From contig UQFY01000025.1 of the NCBI GenBank assembly GCA_900540385.1, positions 1-19,170 on the forward strand: a stretch of 19,170 bases of DNA. The letters are read 5' to 3'. A model generated the notes under the pieces. That model saw only the letters and a list, made by a program, of their open reading frames with translations, ran no database searches and had not been told where the DNA came from. This document shows positions 6,719-13,297 of this stretch, piece after piece; the first letter of the stretch is position 1; every line of letters starts with the position of its first letter. The stretch comes from an uncultured Mollicutes bacterium. Lineage in GTDB: Bacteria > Bacillota_I > Bacilli_A > RFN20 > CAG-826. The translations under genes were made by a program, and so were the position numbers.

Positions 6719-7192
6719 TTAACCCTCCTGGAAATATAAATATGCAAACAAATCAAAATCATACGAATTCAAATTGATGGAATAATAACAGTCTTGACTA
6801 GAAAGAGGTTCACCATTCATAGAGGTGAACGGAGTTAACCAATTATCATTATCATCAACATAAGAAATCGGAGTGCCTGTAGCACTATCGTGCGCATCTT
6901 TTAAATGGATAAAATCGATAAATTTTACATCATTGTTTGGAAGTCTAACAATACAATTAAGCGAATAAAATATCCCATTAATTCCATCATCGACTACATT
7001 AATACCATTTGCATTCCAAAAATCATCTTCTGGAATTTTACTAATAAAAAGTTCACAGGAAATCGTTGAATCTCGTGAATCTACGCCAAAATAGTAACCA
7101 GTTGCAATTACATTATTTCTTTTTGAATCACAAGAAAATAACAGGCAGATAGCAATAGACGTGACAAAGAAGCTAATTAATTTTTTTGGCAT
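6719..7192 (-). CDS. small lipoprotein, partner of the cysteine peptidase
   Basis: The 157-residue protein starts MPKKLISFFVTSIAICLLFSC, a lipoprotein signal with lipobox LLFSC and Cys21. The mature part of about 136 residues has no recognised motif; it is polar, with paired aromatic stretches such as NSYDFDLFAYLYFQEG at the end. GAGGTGG lies 4 bases before the ATG. It is the first gene of a two-gene operon. The ribosome site of the peptidase is formed by its last codons, so the two proteins are made together. By analogy with other secreted cysteine peptidases, which are co-expressed with an inhibitor or a folding partner, it might restrain the peptidase at the membrane; this is inference. 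Confidence 0.65.
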   Translation of the reverse strand: MPKKLISFFVTSIAICLLFSCDSKRNNVIATGYYFGVDSRDSTISCELFISKIPEDDFWNANGINVVDDGINGIFYSLNCIVRLPNNDVKFIDFIHLKDAHDSATGTPISYVDDNDNWLTPFTSMNGEPLSSQDCYYSINLNSYDFDLFAYLYFQEG

Positions 7193-7209
7193 TTTACCAC
7201 CTCATTGAG

Positions 7210-7238
7210 AGTATAGCACACAGGCAATGGGTTGTCTA
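7210..7238 (-). promoter_or_regulatory. promoter of the lipoprotein-peptidase operon
   Basis: On the minus strand TAGACA (7238-7233) and TATACT (7215-7210) are exactly 17 bases apart. The expected start near 7203 leaves a ~10-base leader that contains the GAGGTGG ribosome site. Confidence 0.65.
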
Positions 7239-7313
7239 TGCATATTGTTGTGAATTTGTCAATATATATGTAACCGCTTTTATGAAAAAGCCGAGAATGT
7301 GAATTGTAAAAAA

Positions 7314-7339
7314 GGATAGTACCAGTTAAGTGTTGATAA
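7314..7339 (+). repeat. left terminal inverted repeat of the IS1595 element
   Basis: Twenty-six bases, a perfect inverted match to 8273-8298. Confidence 0.9.
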
Positions 7340-7389
7340 AGGAAAAGAGCGATAGAACCCGCTAAGCATGAAGACTTCCGGAGTCACGT

Positions 7390-8286
7390 ATGGTTTTTGC
7401 TTATCCCAAGTATTCGGCGATGGGACGGGAAGAGGAAAGGAAGAAGGAGTTCCTGGCTATAGGGCCTTTGTTCGACGTCAGGCCGGATGAATGCCCTTGC
7501 TGCCATGGACGCCATATCGTCCGGTACGGCCATGCCTCCTCCAACGGCAGAGGGAGATACCTCTGCAAGGACTGCCATAAGACCTTCTGCGGTTCCGCAG
7601 GGACCCTGTATTACAGAGGACGGATCGGACAGCACGGAATCATCTCGTTCGCAGGTTCCCTTGTCCTAAACAGGACCGTCCGGGATTCCGCCAAAGCGGC
7701 AGGCGTAAGCAAGAACACGGCAGGGAGATACCGGAGAATCCTTCTCCTGAGGCTGCGGAAAAGGCGGAAAAAGCCTGTCCTTTCGGGCCCTTCCGTCCAG
7801 ATTGACGAGACTTACCGCACTTTGTGCGGAAGGGTCCGGGGAAGGAAGAAGCTCCGCGGGATATCCTGCCAGAAGGAAGCCATAGCTATAGGGACGGACG
7901 AAACAGGGAAAGCGGTCCTGAAGGACATCGGCTGCGGGTATCCAAGCCGAATAAAGCTGAGAAAGGCGTGGGACGGAATAATAGACAAGGGCAGCACGGT
8001 CACCCATGACTCTCTGCACGGCTATAAGGGAACGCTGGACGTATCGAAGGAAATAACTGTGAACTCGAAGATACCGGAACAGGAAGCCAGGCTCGGCCCG
8101 GTCAACCATCTCTGCTCGGGCGTCAAATGGTTCCTCAGAAAGCATAACGGAATACGGAAGGAGAACCTGGACGCCTACCTTTGCCTCTACGAGATCATCC
8201 ACAACGAGGGTCCGGCCGTAAAGGCGTTCACAGGCTGGCTGCTGGAAGGGCTCGTAACCGGATCTGGAAAGCTTATCAACACTTAA
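7390..8286 (+). CDS. IS1595-family (ISXO2-like) transposase
   Basis: The 298-residue transposase has an N-terminal zinc ribbon (Cys35, Cys38, Cys59, Cys62 in CPCCHGRH and YLCKDCHKTF). A helix-turn-helix-like segment follows (about 94-117, RTVRDSAKAAGVSKNTAGRY), then an ISXO2-like DDE core: D139-E140 in VQIDETY, D207 in VTHDSLHGYKG, and the family's closing block VNHLCSGVKWFLRKHNG. GGAG lies 6 bases before the ATG. The gene is complete and clearly GC-richer than its neighbours, in line with recent transfer. Its last codons and stop are within the right terminal repeat. It would catalyse cut-and-paste or copy movement of the element. Confidence 0.88.
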   Translation: MVFAYPKYSAMGREEERKKEFLAIGPLFDVRPDECPCCHGRHIVRYGHASSNGRGRYLCKDCHKTFCGSAGTLYYRGRIGQHGIISFAGSLVLNRTVRDSAKAAGVSKNTAGRYRRILLLRLRKRRKKPVLSGPSVQIDETYRTLCGRVRGRKKLRGISCQKEAIAIGTDETGKAVLKDIGCGYPSRIKLRKAWDGIIDKGSTVTHDSLHGYKGTLDVSKEITVNSKIPEQEARLGPVNHLCSGVKWFLRKHNGIRKENLDAYLCLYEIIHNEGPAVKAFTGWLLEGLVTGSGKLINT

Positions 8287-8298
8287 CTGGTACTATCC
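8273..8298 (+). repeat. right terminal inverted repeat of the IS1595 element
   Basis: Twenty-six bases, a perfect inverted match to 7314-7339; contains the transposase stop codon. Confidence 0.9.
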
Positions 8299-8586
8299 TA
8301 TGAGCGAAAAATATCCACTCTATTGTTGGACATGTTTACGGGTATGCGTTTGGCCACCAATTGGGATGGACATTCTAGCGTTAATGGTGGATATATCGTT
8401 TTAAAATCAGATGGTGAAGTAGTAACGTATCACTCAACAATTGCAGATCAATTCAAAGAATACTTGATTGACTCTCTTGCTTTCGATTCTCCATCAGCGA
8501 GTAGACATGACTATATGAAAATTTACAAAGAGGGCAATAAATATTTGACTAAATTTAATATGCAAATTCGGTTCCGTAAAAAATAA
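8299..8586 (+). pseudogene. HpaII-family restriction endonuclease, C-terminal remnant
   Basis: The frame is open from the edge of the IS1595 element to a TAA at 8586, about 95 residues. It shows the C-terminal pattern of HpaII-family type II endonucleases (which cut CCGG): GMRLATNWDG, NGGYIVLKSDGEVVTYH, QFKEYLIDSLAFDSPSASRH and a final KFNMQIRF. The known family ends with ...SASRHKFG.IY.E.....KLNLQIRF, a close match by memory. Full-length members have about 350 residues, so some 250 N-terminal residues are gone; they are not found on the other side of the element. Codon use is AT-rich. The matching HpaII-type methyltransferase remnant is on the same strand at 444. The enzyme is certainly inactive. 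Confidence 0.8.
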
Positions 8587-8590
8587 GCTT

Positions 8591-8606
8591 TTATTCTTGA
8601 AACGTA
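8591..8606 (+). repeat. candidate attachment repeat, left
   Basis: TTATTCTTGAAACGTA matches TTATCCATGAAACGTA at 13282-13297 in 14 of 16 bases, in direct orientation. It begins just after the endonuclease stop and just before the recombinase-bearing unit. The core of 9 identical bases is short, so chance cannot be excluded. Confidence 0.3.
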
Positions 8607-8609
8607 ACA

Positions 8610-8640
8610 GAATTTCACCCATATCTGATAGAATACTATC
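8610..8640 (+). promoter_or_regulatory. promoter and operators of the winged-helix gene
   Basis: An extended -10 box TG-A-TAGAAT (8626-8634) lies inside the palindrome GATAGaataCTATC (8627-8640). Just upstream, over the -35 zone, is GAATTTCACCCAT (8610-8622), which recurs inverted at 9361-9373. The expected start near 8641 is within a few bases of the ATG at 8644, so the mRNA is nearly leaderless. The layout suggests self-repression by the winged-helix product. Confidence 0.5.
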
Positions 8641-8643
8641 GAT

Positions 8644-9243
8644 ATGAGACAGGAAAACCCATCAGTAATCAGAGATTACGACAAGCCTAAGAACCATCAC
8701 GGCTTCGTGTATGTGAGAGCCGGCAAGGACGGCAGAGTTCCTTTGTGGGAGATGCGAAAGCCCACTCCCGATGAACGCCTCTCCATCATTGCCAATTGGA
8801 TCAGAATGCATGGGAAAGAAGGACCGATAAAGGTCTCCTTCTTTTCGGAGAAGCTTAGCGTGAGCGATAGAACTGTGCAATCCATCTTGAGATTGCTCGA
8901 GGAAAAGCAGGCGATAACGACAGAGCCTGTCTTTGACGCCAACGGAAAACAGCAGGGCAACCTCTACCATTGGACCGGAAACGTGGATTCCGTAATCGGA
9001 GGCCCAACCATGGAGATGCTCTATAAGAGATACGATTCCTATGGCTTCCGTTCCTTCACCTGGGACGACTACAAGATGAAGACGGACCCTTCCGGAAACC
9101 TCACATGTGATGATTATTACCGCTATGCGGAGCTCATGGACGAGAAAAGAAAGCTAAAGCGGAAGAAGGCGAAGACCTATAAGTCGCATCTGAAGAAGCT
9201 CAAGAAGCTGCATGTCCGCAGCGAAGACGACGAACCGATCTGA
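8644..9243 (+). CDS. winged-helix DNA-binding protein of the recombinase unit
   Basis: The 199-residue protein has a winged-helix core at about 42-110 (ERLSIIANWIRMHGKEGPIK, then FFSEKLSVSDRTVQSILRLLEEKQAI and a wing up to NLYHWTG). A strongly basic C-terminal tail follows (KRKLKRKKAKTYKSHLKKLKKLH). This is the look of a transcription factor or replication accessory protein of a mobile element. No ribosome site precedes the ATG, which lies 9 bases after a -10 box. The gene is GC-richer than the endonuclease remnant before it and shares this composition with the next two genes. A terminator follows. It may bind the paired 13-base sites at 8610 and 9361. The exact family is not recognised. Confidence 0.65.
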   Translation: MRQENPSVIRDYDKPKNHHGFVYVRAGKDGRVPLWEMRKPTPDERLSIIANWIRMHGKEGPIKVSFFSEKLSVSDRTVQSILRLLEEKQAITTEPVFDANGKQQGNLYHWTGNVDSVIGGPTMEMLYKRYDSYGFRSFTWDDYKMKTDPSGNLTCDDYYRYAELMDEKRKLKRKKAKTYKSHLKKLKKLHVRSEDDEPI

Positions 9244-9289
9244 TTTTTCGCTTTCCTCTTCCTGTCAAGAAAACTGAGGAAAATCATAT

Positions 9290-9320
9290 GCCCGTTTCTT
9301 CCCATGGAATCGGGCTTTTT
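9290..9320 (+). terminator. terminator after the winged-helix gene
   Basis: GCCCG (9290-9294) and CGGGC (9311-9315) form a stem, followed by TTTTT. The loop of 16 bases is long, so it may be moderate in strength. Confidence 0.5.
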
Positions 9321-9360
9321 CGGTCATCGTAAAAATATTTTGAAAATTTTTGGCAAGTAC

Positions 9361-9373
9361 ATGGGTGAAATTC
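9361..9373 (-). repeat. inverted copy of the 13-base site GAATTTCACCCAT
   Basis: ATGGGTGAAATTC is the exact complement of 8610-8622. One copy lies before the winged-helix gene and one before the next transcription unit, so both may be operators for the same regulator. Confidence 0.55.
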
Positions 9374-9407
9374 GGTATTTCTAGTGGGTAGACATTCCAA
9401 CAGTCAC

Positions 9408-9440
9408 AGTGTCCAAGAAGTGTGGTAATAGTGTGCAACT
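9408..9440 (+). repeat. three AGTGT repeats with 11-base spacing
   Basis: AGTGT occurs at 9408, 9419 and 9430, exactly 11 bases apart, each with a different 6-base filler. The repeats fall on one face of the DNA helix, 44 to 76 bases before the start of the next gene. This fits a cooperative protein-binding site. Confidence 0.35.
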
Positions 9441-9483
9441 ATCTGTGTCAGTTGAATATCTACAAGGGTAAGGAGGAATCATA

Positions 9484-10056
9484 TTGACAGAAGCAATCAC
9501 CCAGCAGACAGGAAGCAATCCGTTCGTTCTATGCAACATCAAACCTGTGTCTAATCCGTATCCGTATTCTGAGGAGGAAAAGTCGAGGAAAGGGGCCCCT
9601 TCTGCACAACAGGATAAGGGACTGGTGCAATCTGCGTCAGTCCCTCCTTCCGAGTGCCTCGGACAGTGGAAAACCCACGTGGCGGAAAAGAAGGAAAAGC
9701 GGAGTCTGACACGTGCTCAAAGAGATGAGCTGAGATGCGTCTCATGGGCTCTGAAAGACACCATCCTATCGAAGCTGGCAAATGATGAGCCTTTCCGCTA
9801 CAGAGTCCAAAGCAGTGTGTTCATGGAACGGCATTGGAATCTGCTTTCTAAGGACCGGGATGAAAGAAATGCACTCGTGCCAGAGGTCCTCCATGACAGC
9901 TATGGATACGTGAGGAATATGGCCGAGACCGTTGCCGGTTATTGCGGAATCAGGCTTTCCAAGGAAACGGAGGAGAAGATCATGCGCGGGCTATTCTGGC
10001 TGCTCCTTGTCGGAGGGCATGCCTATGTCAAGGATTCCTTCGCTTCTGAAGCATAG
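9484..10056 (+). CDS. unknown protein upstream of the serine recombinase
   Basis: The 190-residue protein begins at TTG 9484, chosen because AAGGAGG lies 7 bases upstream. Residues 1-75 are polar, Pro- and Ser-rich and probably disordered. Residues 76-190 are helical (RAQRDELRCVSWALKDTILS, then YGYVRNMAETVAGYCGIRLS) and end in a hydrophobic stretch GLFWLLLVGGHAYV. No family is recognised. Its stop overlaps the AGGAGG of the recombinase gene, so the two are translationally coupled, and both share the same GC-richer composition. Co-expression suggests a helper such as a directionality factor, but size and sequence do not prove it. Confidence 0.6.
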   Translation: MTEAITQQTGSNPFVLCNIKPVSNPYPYSEEEKSRKGAPSAQQDKGLVQSASVPPSECLGQWKTHVAEKKEKRSLTRAQRDELRCVSWALKDTILSKLANDEPFRYRVQSSVFMERHWNLLSKDRDERNALVPEVLHDSYGYVRNMAETVAGYCGIRLSKETEEKIMRGLFWLLLVGGHAYVKDSFASEA

Positions 10057-10068
10057 GAGGTTTTAAAG

Positions 10069-11577
10069 ATGATGAACAAGATGAAGGTCGTGCAGGATCC
10101 AAGGCTGAAGGACAAGGCGGTGCTCTATCTCCGCTACTCCTCCGAGAGCCAGACCGAGAACTCGATCGAGGGCCAGAGACGGGAATGCATGGAATTCGCC
10201 AAGAAAAACGGGATGGCGGTCCTGTCGGAGTACATCGACAGAGCCATGACGGGCACGAACGACAACCGCCCCGAGTTCCGGCGGATGATACGGGACTCTT
10301 CGAAAAACGCCTTCGGGAACGTTATCGTGTGGAAGAGCGACCGCTTCTCCAGAGACATGCTCGATGCCGTCAGATACGAGCGTGAATTAGGGAAGAACGG
10401 GGTAAAACTTTTATCCGCCACGGAAGCCAATCTCGACACGCCTGAAGGTACTCTGCTGAAATCTGTTTCTTTGGGATACAACCAGTTCTATTCCGAGGAA
10501 CTTTCGGTCAAGGTCAAACGTGGGCAAAGAGAGAACGTCATCAACGGGAAGACTCTTGGAGGACATCTTCCCTTTGGCTATAAGAAAGACGGAGACCGTT
10601 ACGTCATCGACGAGAAGGAAGGCCCGATAGCTCAGGAGGCTTTCCATCTTTACGGAGAAAGAAGCTGTTCCATCAAATCCATCGTGGAGAAATTCGCAAG
10701 GGAAGGCAAGACGAGAAACGACGGAAGAGCGATAACCCATTGCTGCCTGGAGAAGGTGCTCGCCTCCGAGAAATACATCGGGGTATTGAAATGCGAGGGT
10801 GCAAGAAACGAGAATGCGATGCCGCCATTGGTCTCCAAGGAGCTCTTCAATCTCTGCCAGAAGAAGAGAACCAAGAGAAAGCACAAGAACTTCAAGCTGA
10901 AGGGAAAGGAGGAATACTACCTTTCCGGAAAGGTTTTCTGCTCGTCCTGCGGAGAACAGTATCTCGGGGAATCTGGAACCGGCCACTCCGGGCGCTTCTA
11001 CACCTATTACAAATGCCACGGAGCCAAGAGACATACGTGCAAGGCAAGAGCGATAAAGAAGGATATCCTGGAGACGATTGTCCTTTCCGTGCTTCTTAAG
11101 ATTCTTTCTGATGACGAGACGGGAAGATACATCGCCGATTGTATCTACTCCGAGCAGAAGAAAGAGGCCCCTGAGATAACGTCGATGAAGAAGAGAAGAA
11201 GCGAGGTCGAAAAGAAAATCGGAAATTTCGTCAAGGCAATAGGCATGGGAATCGTAACCGAGTCCACGAAGTCGGCATTGCTCTCCCTTGAATCCGAGAG
11301 AAGCCGGCTGGATGAGGAGCTTTCCAAACTATCTCTTAATTCCAAAAGCTTCTCGAAAGATGAAATCAGAGGGGCCATGAACGAGCTCTCCGCTTACGAT
11401 ATCAAAGATCCTAAGGCGAAAACCGCGCTCCTCGACTGCTTCGTCAAGAGAGTCGAGATAGGAACGGAAGGGAATATAACCGTAGAATACGACCTATTCG
11501 GGTACGAAACGGGCTTCACGATGGGCTCGGAGGCCTTCAAGGAGGTTCGGAAAAATCCTGCATTGCTCCGCCATTGA
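10069..11577 (+). CDS. large serine recombinase (site-specific integrase)
   Basis: The 502-residue protein would cut and rejoin DNA at attachment sites through a 5'-phosphoserine link. The resolvase domain (about 16-155) carries the catalytic Ser24 in YLRYSSESQTENSIEGQ and the KSDRFSRD arginine motif. The recombinase domain (about 165-270) includes GGHLPFGYKKDGDRYVIDE. A zinc ribbon follows (CSSCGEQYLGES, later YYKCHGAKRHTC), then a coiled coil around 365-425 and a short C-terminal domain. The length is at the common size for such integrases and transposon recombinases. AGGAGG lies 8 bases before the ATG; the start could be 10069 or the next ATG. No lesion is seen. The gene is GC-rich compared with its flanks, a sign of transfer. 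A terminator follows that is repeated at 13257. Confidence 0.92.
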   Translation: MMNKMKVVQDPRLKDKAVLYLRYSSESQTENSIEGQRRECMEFAKKNGMAVLSEYIDRAMTGTNDNRPEFRRMIRDSSKNAFGNVIVWKSDRFSRDMLDAVRYERELGKNGVKLLSATEANLDTPEGTLLKSVSLGYNQFYSEELSVKVKRGQRENVINGKTLGGHLPFGYKKDGDRYVIDEKEGPIAQEAFHLYGERSCSIKSIVEKFAREGKTRNDGRAITHCCLEKVLASEKYIGVLKCEGARNENAMPPLVSKELFNLCQKKRTKRKHKNFKLKGKEEYYLSGKVFCSSCGEQYLGESGTGHSGRFYTYYKCHGAKRHTCKARAIKKDILETIVLSVLLKILSDDETGRYIADCIYSEQKKEAPEITSMKKRRSEVEKKIGNFVKAIGMGIVTESTKSALLSLESERSRLDEELSKLSLNSKSFSKDEIRGAMNELSAYDIKDPKAKTALLDCFVKRVEIGTEGNITVEYDLFGYETGFTMGSEAFKEVRKNPALLRH

Positions 11578-11583
11578 AAATTG

Positions 11584-11605
11584 ACACGGAGAGATCCGTG
11601 TTTTT
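11584..11605 (+). terminator. terminator of the recombinase gene
   Basis: ACACGGA / TCCGTGT with a GAGA loop, followed by a T run. The stem, loop and tail are identical over 23 bases to the terminator at 13257-13280. Confidence 0.8.
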
Positions 11606-11625
11606 CTTTGCTATTTTTATATATT

Positions 11626-11710
11626 CGCAAAAAACATAGAATTCTATAATTTTTGCAATTATCTTGAATGCTTGATACAATCAGAATCGCAAAAAGCATA
11701 GATTTCTATA
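11626..11710 (+). promoter_or_regulatory. ATPase promoter flanked by two 23-base direct repeats
   Basis: The promoter TTGCAA (11653-11658) - 17 bases - TACAAT (11676-11681), with the extended TG, is strong. Two 23-base repeats beginning CGCAAAAA and ending TTCTATA (11626-11648 and 11688-11710) differ at two positions and carry a TAGAATTCTA-like palindrome. One lies upstream of the -35 box, the other at the expected transcription start. This is a classical repressor-loop arrangement. Confidence 0.6.
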
Positions 11711-11724
11711 AAAGGAGACTTTCT

Positions 11725-13035
11725 ATGATTCAAAGAAAACATTACCTAGATCTATTGATTCAGGCAAAAGGAAATGGATTTCCAAAAGTCATCACGGGCA
11801 TTAGGCGTTGTGGAAAATCTTTTTTACTAAATAAGATTTATCATGATTATTTGATTTCACAAGGTGTTATGGATTCTGATATCATCCAAATTGAATTGGA
11901 TGATATCAATAACGCTTCTTATAGAAATCCTTTGAAATTGACTTCTTATGTGAAAGAGAAAGTGAAAGATTCCAATCGATATTACTATGTATTTATTGAT
12001 GAAATTCAATTAGTGACCAAAATAATCAACCCGGCATTTACGAATGGAAAAATTATTGTTGCAAAGGAAACCGATGAAAATTCCCTCTCTTTTGTCGATG
12101 TAGTGTTGGGGCTTTCCAGATTGAAAAATGTAGATTTATATGTAACAGGAAGTAATTCAAAGCTCTTATCGAAGGACGTTGTAACAGAATTCAGAGATAA
12201 GGCCACCAATATACATTTATACCCTTTGTCTTTTCAAGAATACTATGGATATGTGGGCGGAGATAAGTATGCCGCTTTTTATGAATACGCTCGATATGGT
12301 GGCATGCCTTTATGCGTATTAAAAAACAGCGCAGTCGAAAAAGAGAACTATTTGAAGCAATTGTTTGAAACCACCTATTTAAAAGATATCATTGAGCACA
12401 ATAAATTCCGAAAAAGCGAATCATTGGATGAAATTTGTAATCTTATCGCCTCTTGTTCTGGACAACTTTTAAATGCGCAAAGAGTTTCTAATATTTTTAT
12501 AAGTCGTAAAAAAGAAAAATTAAGCCGCGAAACAATTGACAAATATTTAGAGGCGTTTGAAGATGCTTATTTAATTAAAGAAGCCAAAAGATACGATATC
12601 AAAGGATGTTCTTATATCGGAGCGACAAAGAAATATTATTTTTCTGACATTGGTCTGAGAAATGCGAGATTAGATTTCGCTTCTTTGGACATGGGGCAAA
12701 TGATTGAAAATATCGTTTATAACGAATTGCTCGTGAAAGGCTATCAAGTGAAAATTGGCGCTTTTGACCAAGTGGAGAAAAACAAAGAGAATAAAAGCGT
12801 TCTCAAAAGCTATGAAGTTGATTTTATTGCCCGCAAAGGAATTGATGATTTCTATTTGCAAGTTTCTGATAATATCGACCTAGAAATAACAAAGAAAAGG
12901 GAGCTGGCACCTTTTAAGTTAATTAGAGATGCAAATCGAAAATATCTCATCATCAACAAACCTATCTCACCAATGAAACTAGAAGGAGGGATTATTCTAG
13001 ATGGGGTTGTTGATTTCATTCTAAATTTACATTAG
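11725..13035 (+). CDS. AAA-type ATPase with DUF4143 domain
   Basis: The 436-residue protein begins at ATG 11725, with AAGGAG eight bases upstream; the frame is open further back, but only across the promoter. The N-terminal AAA_14 domain carries Walker A GIRRCGKS (about 22-29) and Walker B YYVFIDEIQ, with a sensor-like VTGSNSKLL. The C-terminal DUF4143 region has YYFSDIGLRNARLDF, IVYNELLVKGYQV, EVDFIARKG and FYLQVSD. The E...EVDF...QV pattern resembles the PD-(D/E)XK nuclease fold. Such proteins are common in prokaryotes, their role is unclear, and they are often found on mobile DNA. It is AT-rich, unlike the recombinase before it, and sits between two copies of the recombinase terminator. 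Likely repressed through paired repeats at its promoter. Confidence 0.85.
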   Translation: MIQRKHYLDLLIQAKGNGFPKVITGIRRCGKSFLLNKIYHDYLISQGVMDSDIIQIELDDINNASYRNPLKLTSYVKEKVKDSNRYYYVFIDEIQLVTKIINPAFTNGKIIVAKETDENSLSFVDVVLGLSRLKNVDLYVTGSNSKLLSKDVVTEFRDKATNIHLYPLSFQEYYGYVGGDKYAAFYEYARYGGMPLCVLKNSAVEKENYLKQLFETTYLKDIIEHNKFRKSESLDEICNLIASCSGQLLNAQRVSNIFISRKKEKLSRETIDKYLEAFEDAYLIKEAKRYDIKGCSYIGATKKYYFSDIGLRNARLDFASLDMGQMIENIVYNELLVKGYQVKIGAFDQVEKNKENKSVLKSYEVDFIARKGIDDFYLQVSDNIDLEITKKRELAPFKLIRDANRKYLIINKPISPMKLEGGIILDGVVDFILNLH

Positions 13036-13141
13036 TTTCTTATTCTACAAAATTATCTCGCTGTATCGAATCCTATTGCAAAAATTAAATGGCTGATTTT
13101 GAATTTCGGAGAATAAATTTGCACTGGAATCGCTCCTATAG

Positions 13142-13248
13142 AGAAATTTTAAGAAGCACATGTTTATCGGTAAAAGAGTGATTACTTTTAAGAACGGAAA
13201 GAGCTAACCATTAGTGTTCGTACCGAGAAACCACTGCTCCGCTATTAA
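13142..13248 (+). pseudogene. decayed 3' end of a second recombinase-like gene
   Basis: With one base restored near 13197, the frame reads KKHMFIGKRVITFKNGK, then ELTISVRTEKPLLRY and stop. The last residues VRTEKPLLRY line up with VRKNPALLRH at the end of the serine recombinase. The DNA CTGCTCCGCTATTAA matches the corresponding TTGCTCCGCCATTGA, and the terminator that follows is identical. No start and no catalytic domain remain. It is either a relic of a related recombinase or one end of a duplication that brackets the ATPase gene. The upstream bases 13036-13141 hold nothing I can identify. Confidence 0.5.
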
Positions 13249-13256
13249 CAAAATAG

Positions 13257-13280
13257 ACACGGAGAGATCCGTGTTTTTTT
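13257..13280 (+). terminator. second copy of the recombinase terminator
   Basis: ACACGGA-GAGA-TCCGTGT followed by a run of T, identical to the terminator at 11584. It can also end the ATPase transcript. Confidence 0.75.
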
Positions 13281-13281
13281 C

Positions 13282-13297
13282 TTATCCATGAAACGTA
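13282..13297 (+). repeat. candidate attachment repeat, right
   Basis: TTATCCATGAAACGTA, 14 of 16 bases as at 8591-8606, lies directly after the second terminator. It is a possible right boundary of the recombinase unit. Confidence 0.3.

Larger units (their letters stand above)
7314..8298 (+). mobile_element. IS1595-family insertion sequence
   Basis: Perfect 26-bp inverted ends lie at 7314-7339 (beginning GGATAGTACCAGTTAAG) and 8273-8298 (ending CTTAACTGGTACTATCC). They enclose one transposase gene whose stop codon lies inside the right end. The 8-bp target duplication typical of the family is not present: the bases before it are GTAAAAAA and those after it TATGAGCG. That points to a deletion or recombination beside the element after insertion. 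Its right end cuts the restriction endonuclease remnant. Confidence 0.85.

Noticed and set aside
7666..8202. 178-codon minus-strand frame in the IS1595 transposase
   Set aside because: Shadow frame; the plus strand carries the zinc ribbon and the DDE motifs.
9408..9448. CRISPR-like repeats
   Set aside because: The units are only 5 bases with 6-base fillers; there are no spacers and no cas genes.
10411..11034. 207-codon minus-strand frame in the serine recombinase
   Set aside because: Shadow of the recombinase in GC-rich DNA, with no ribosome site.
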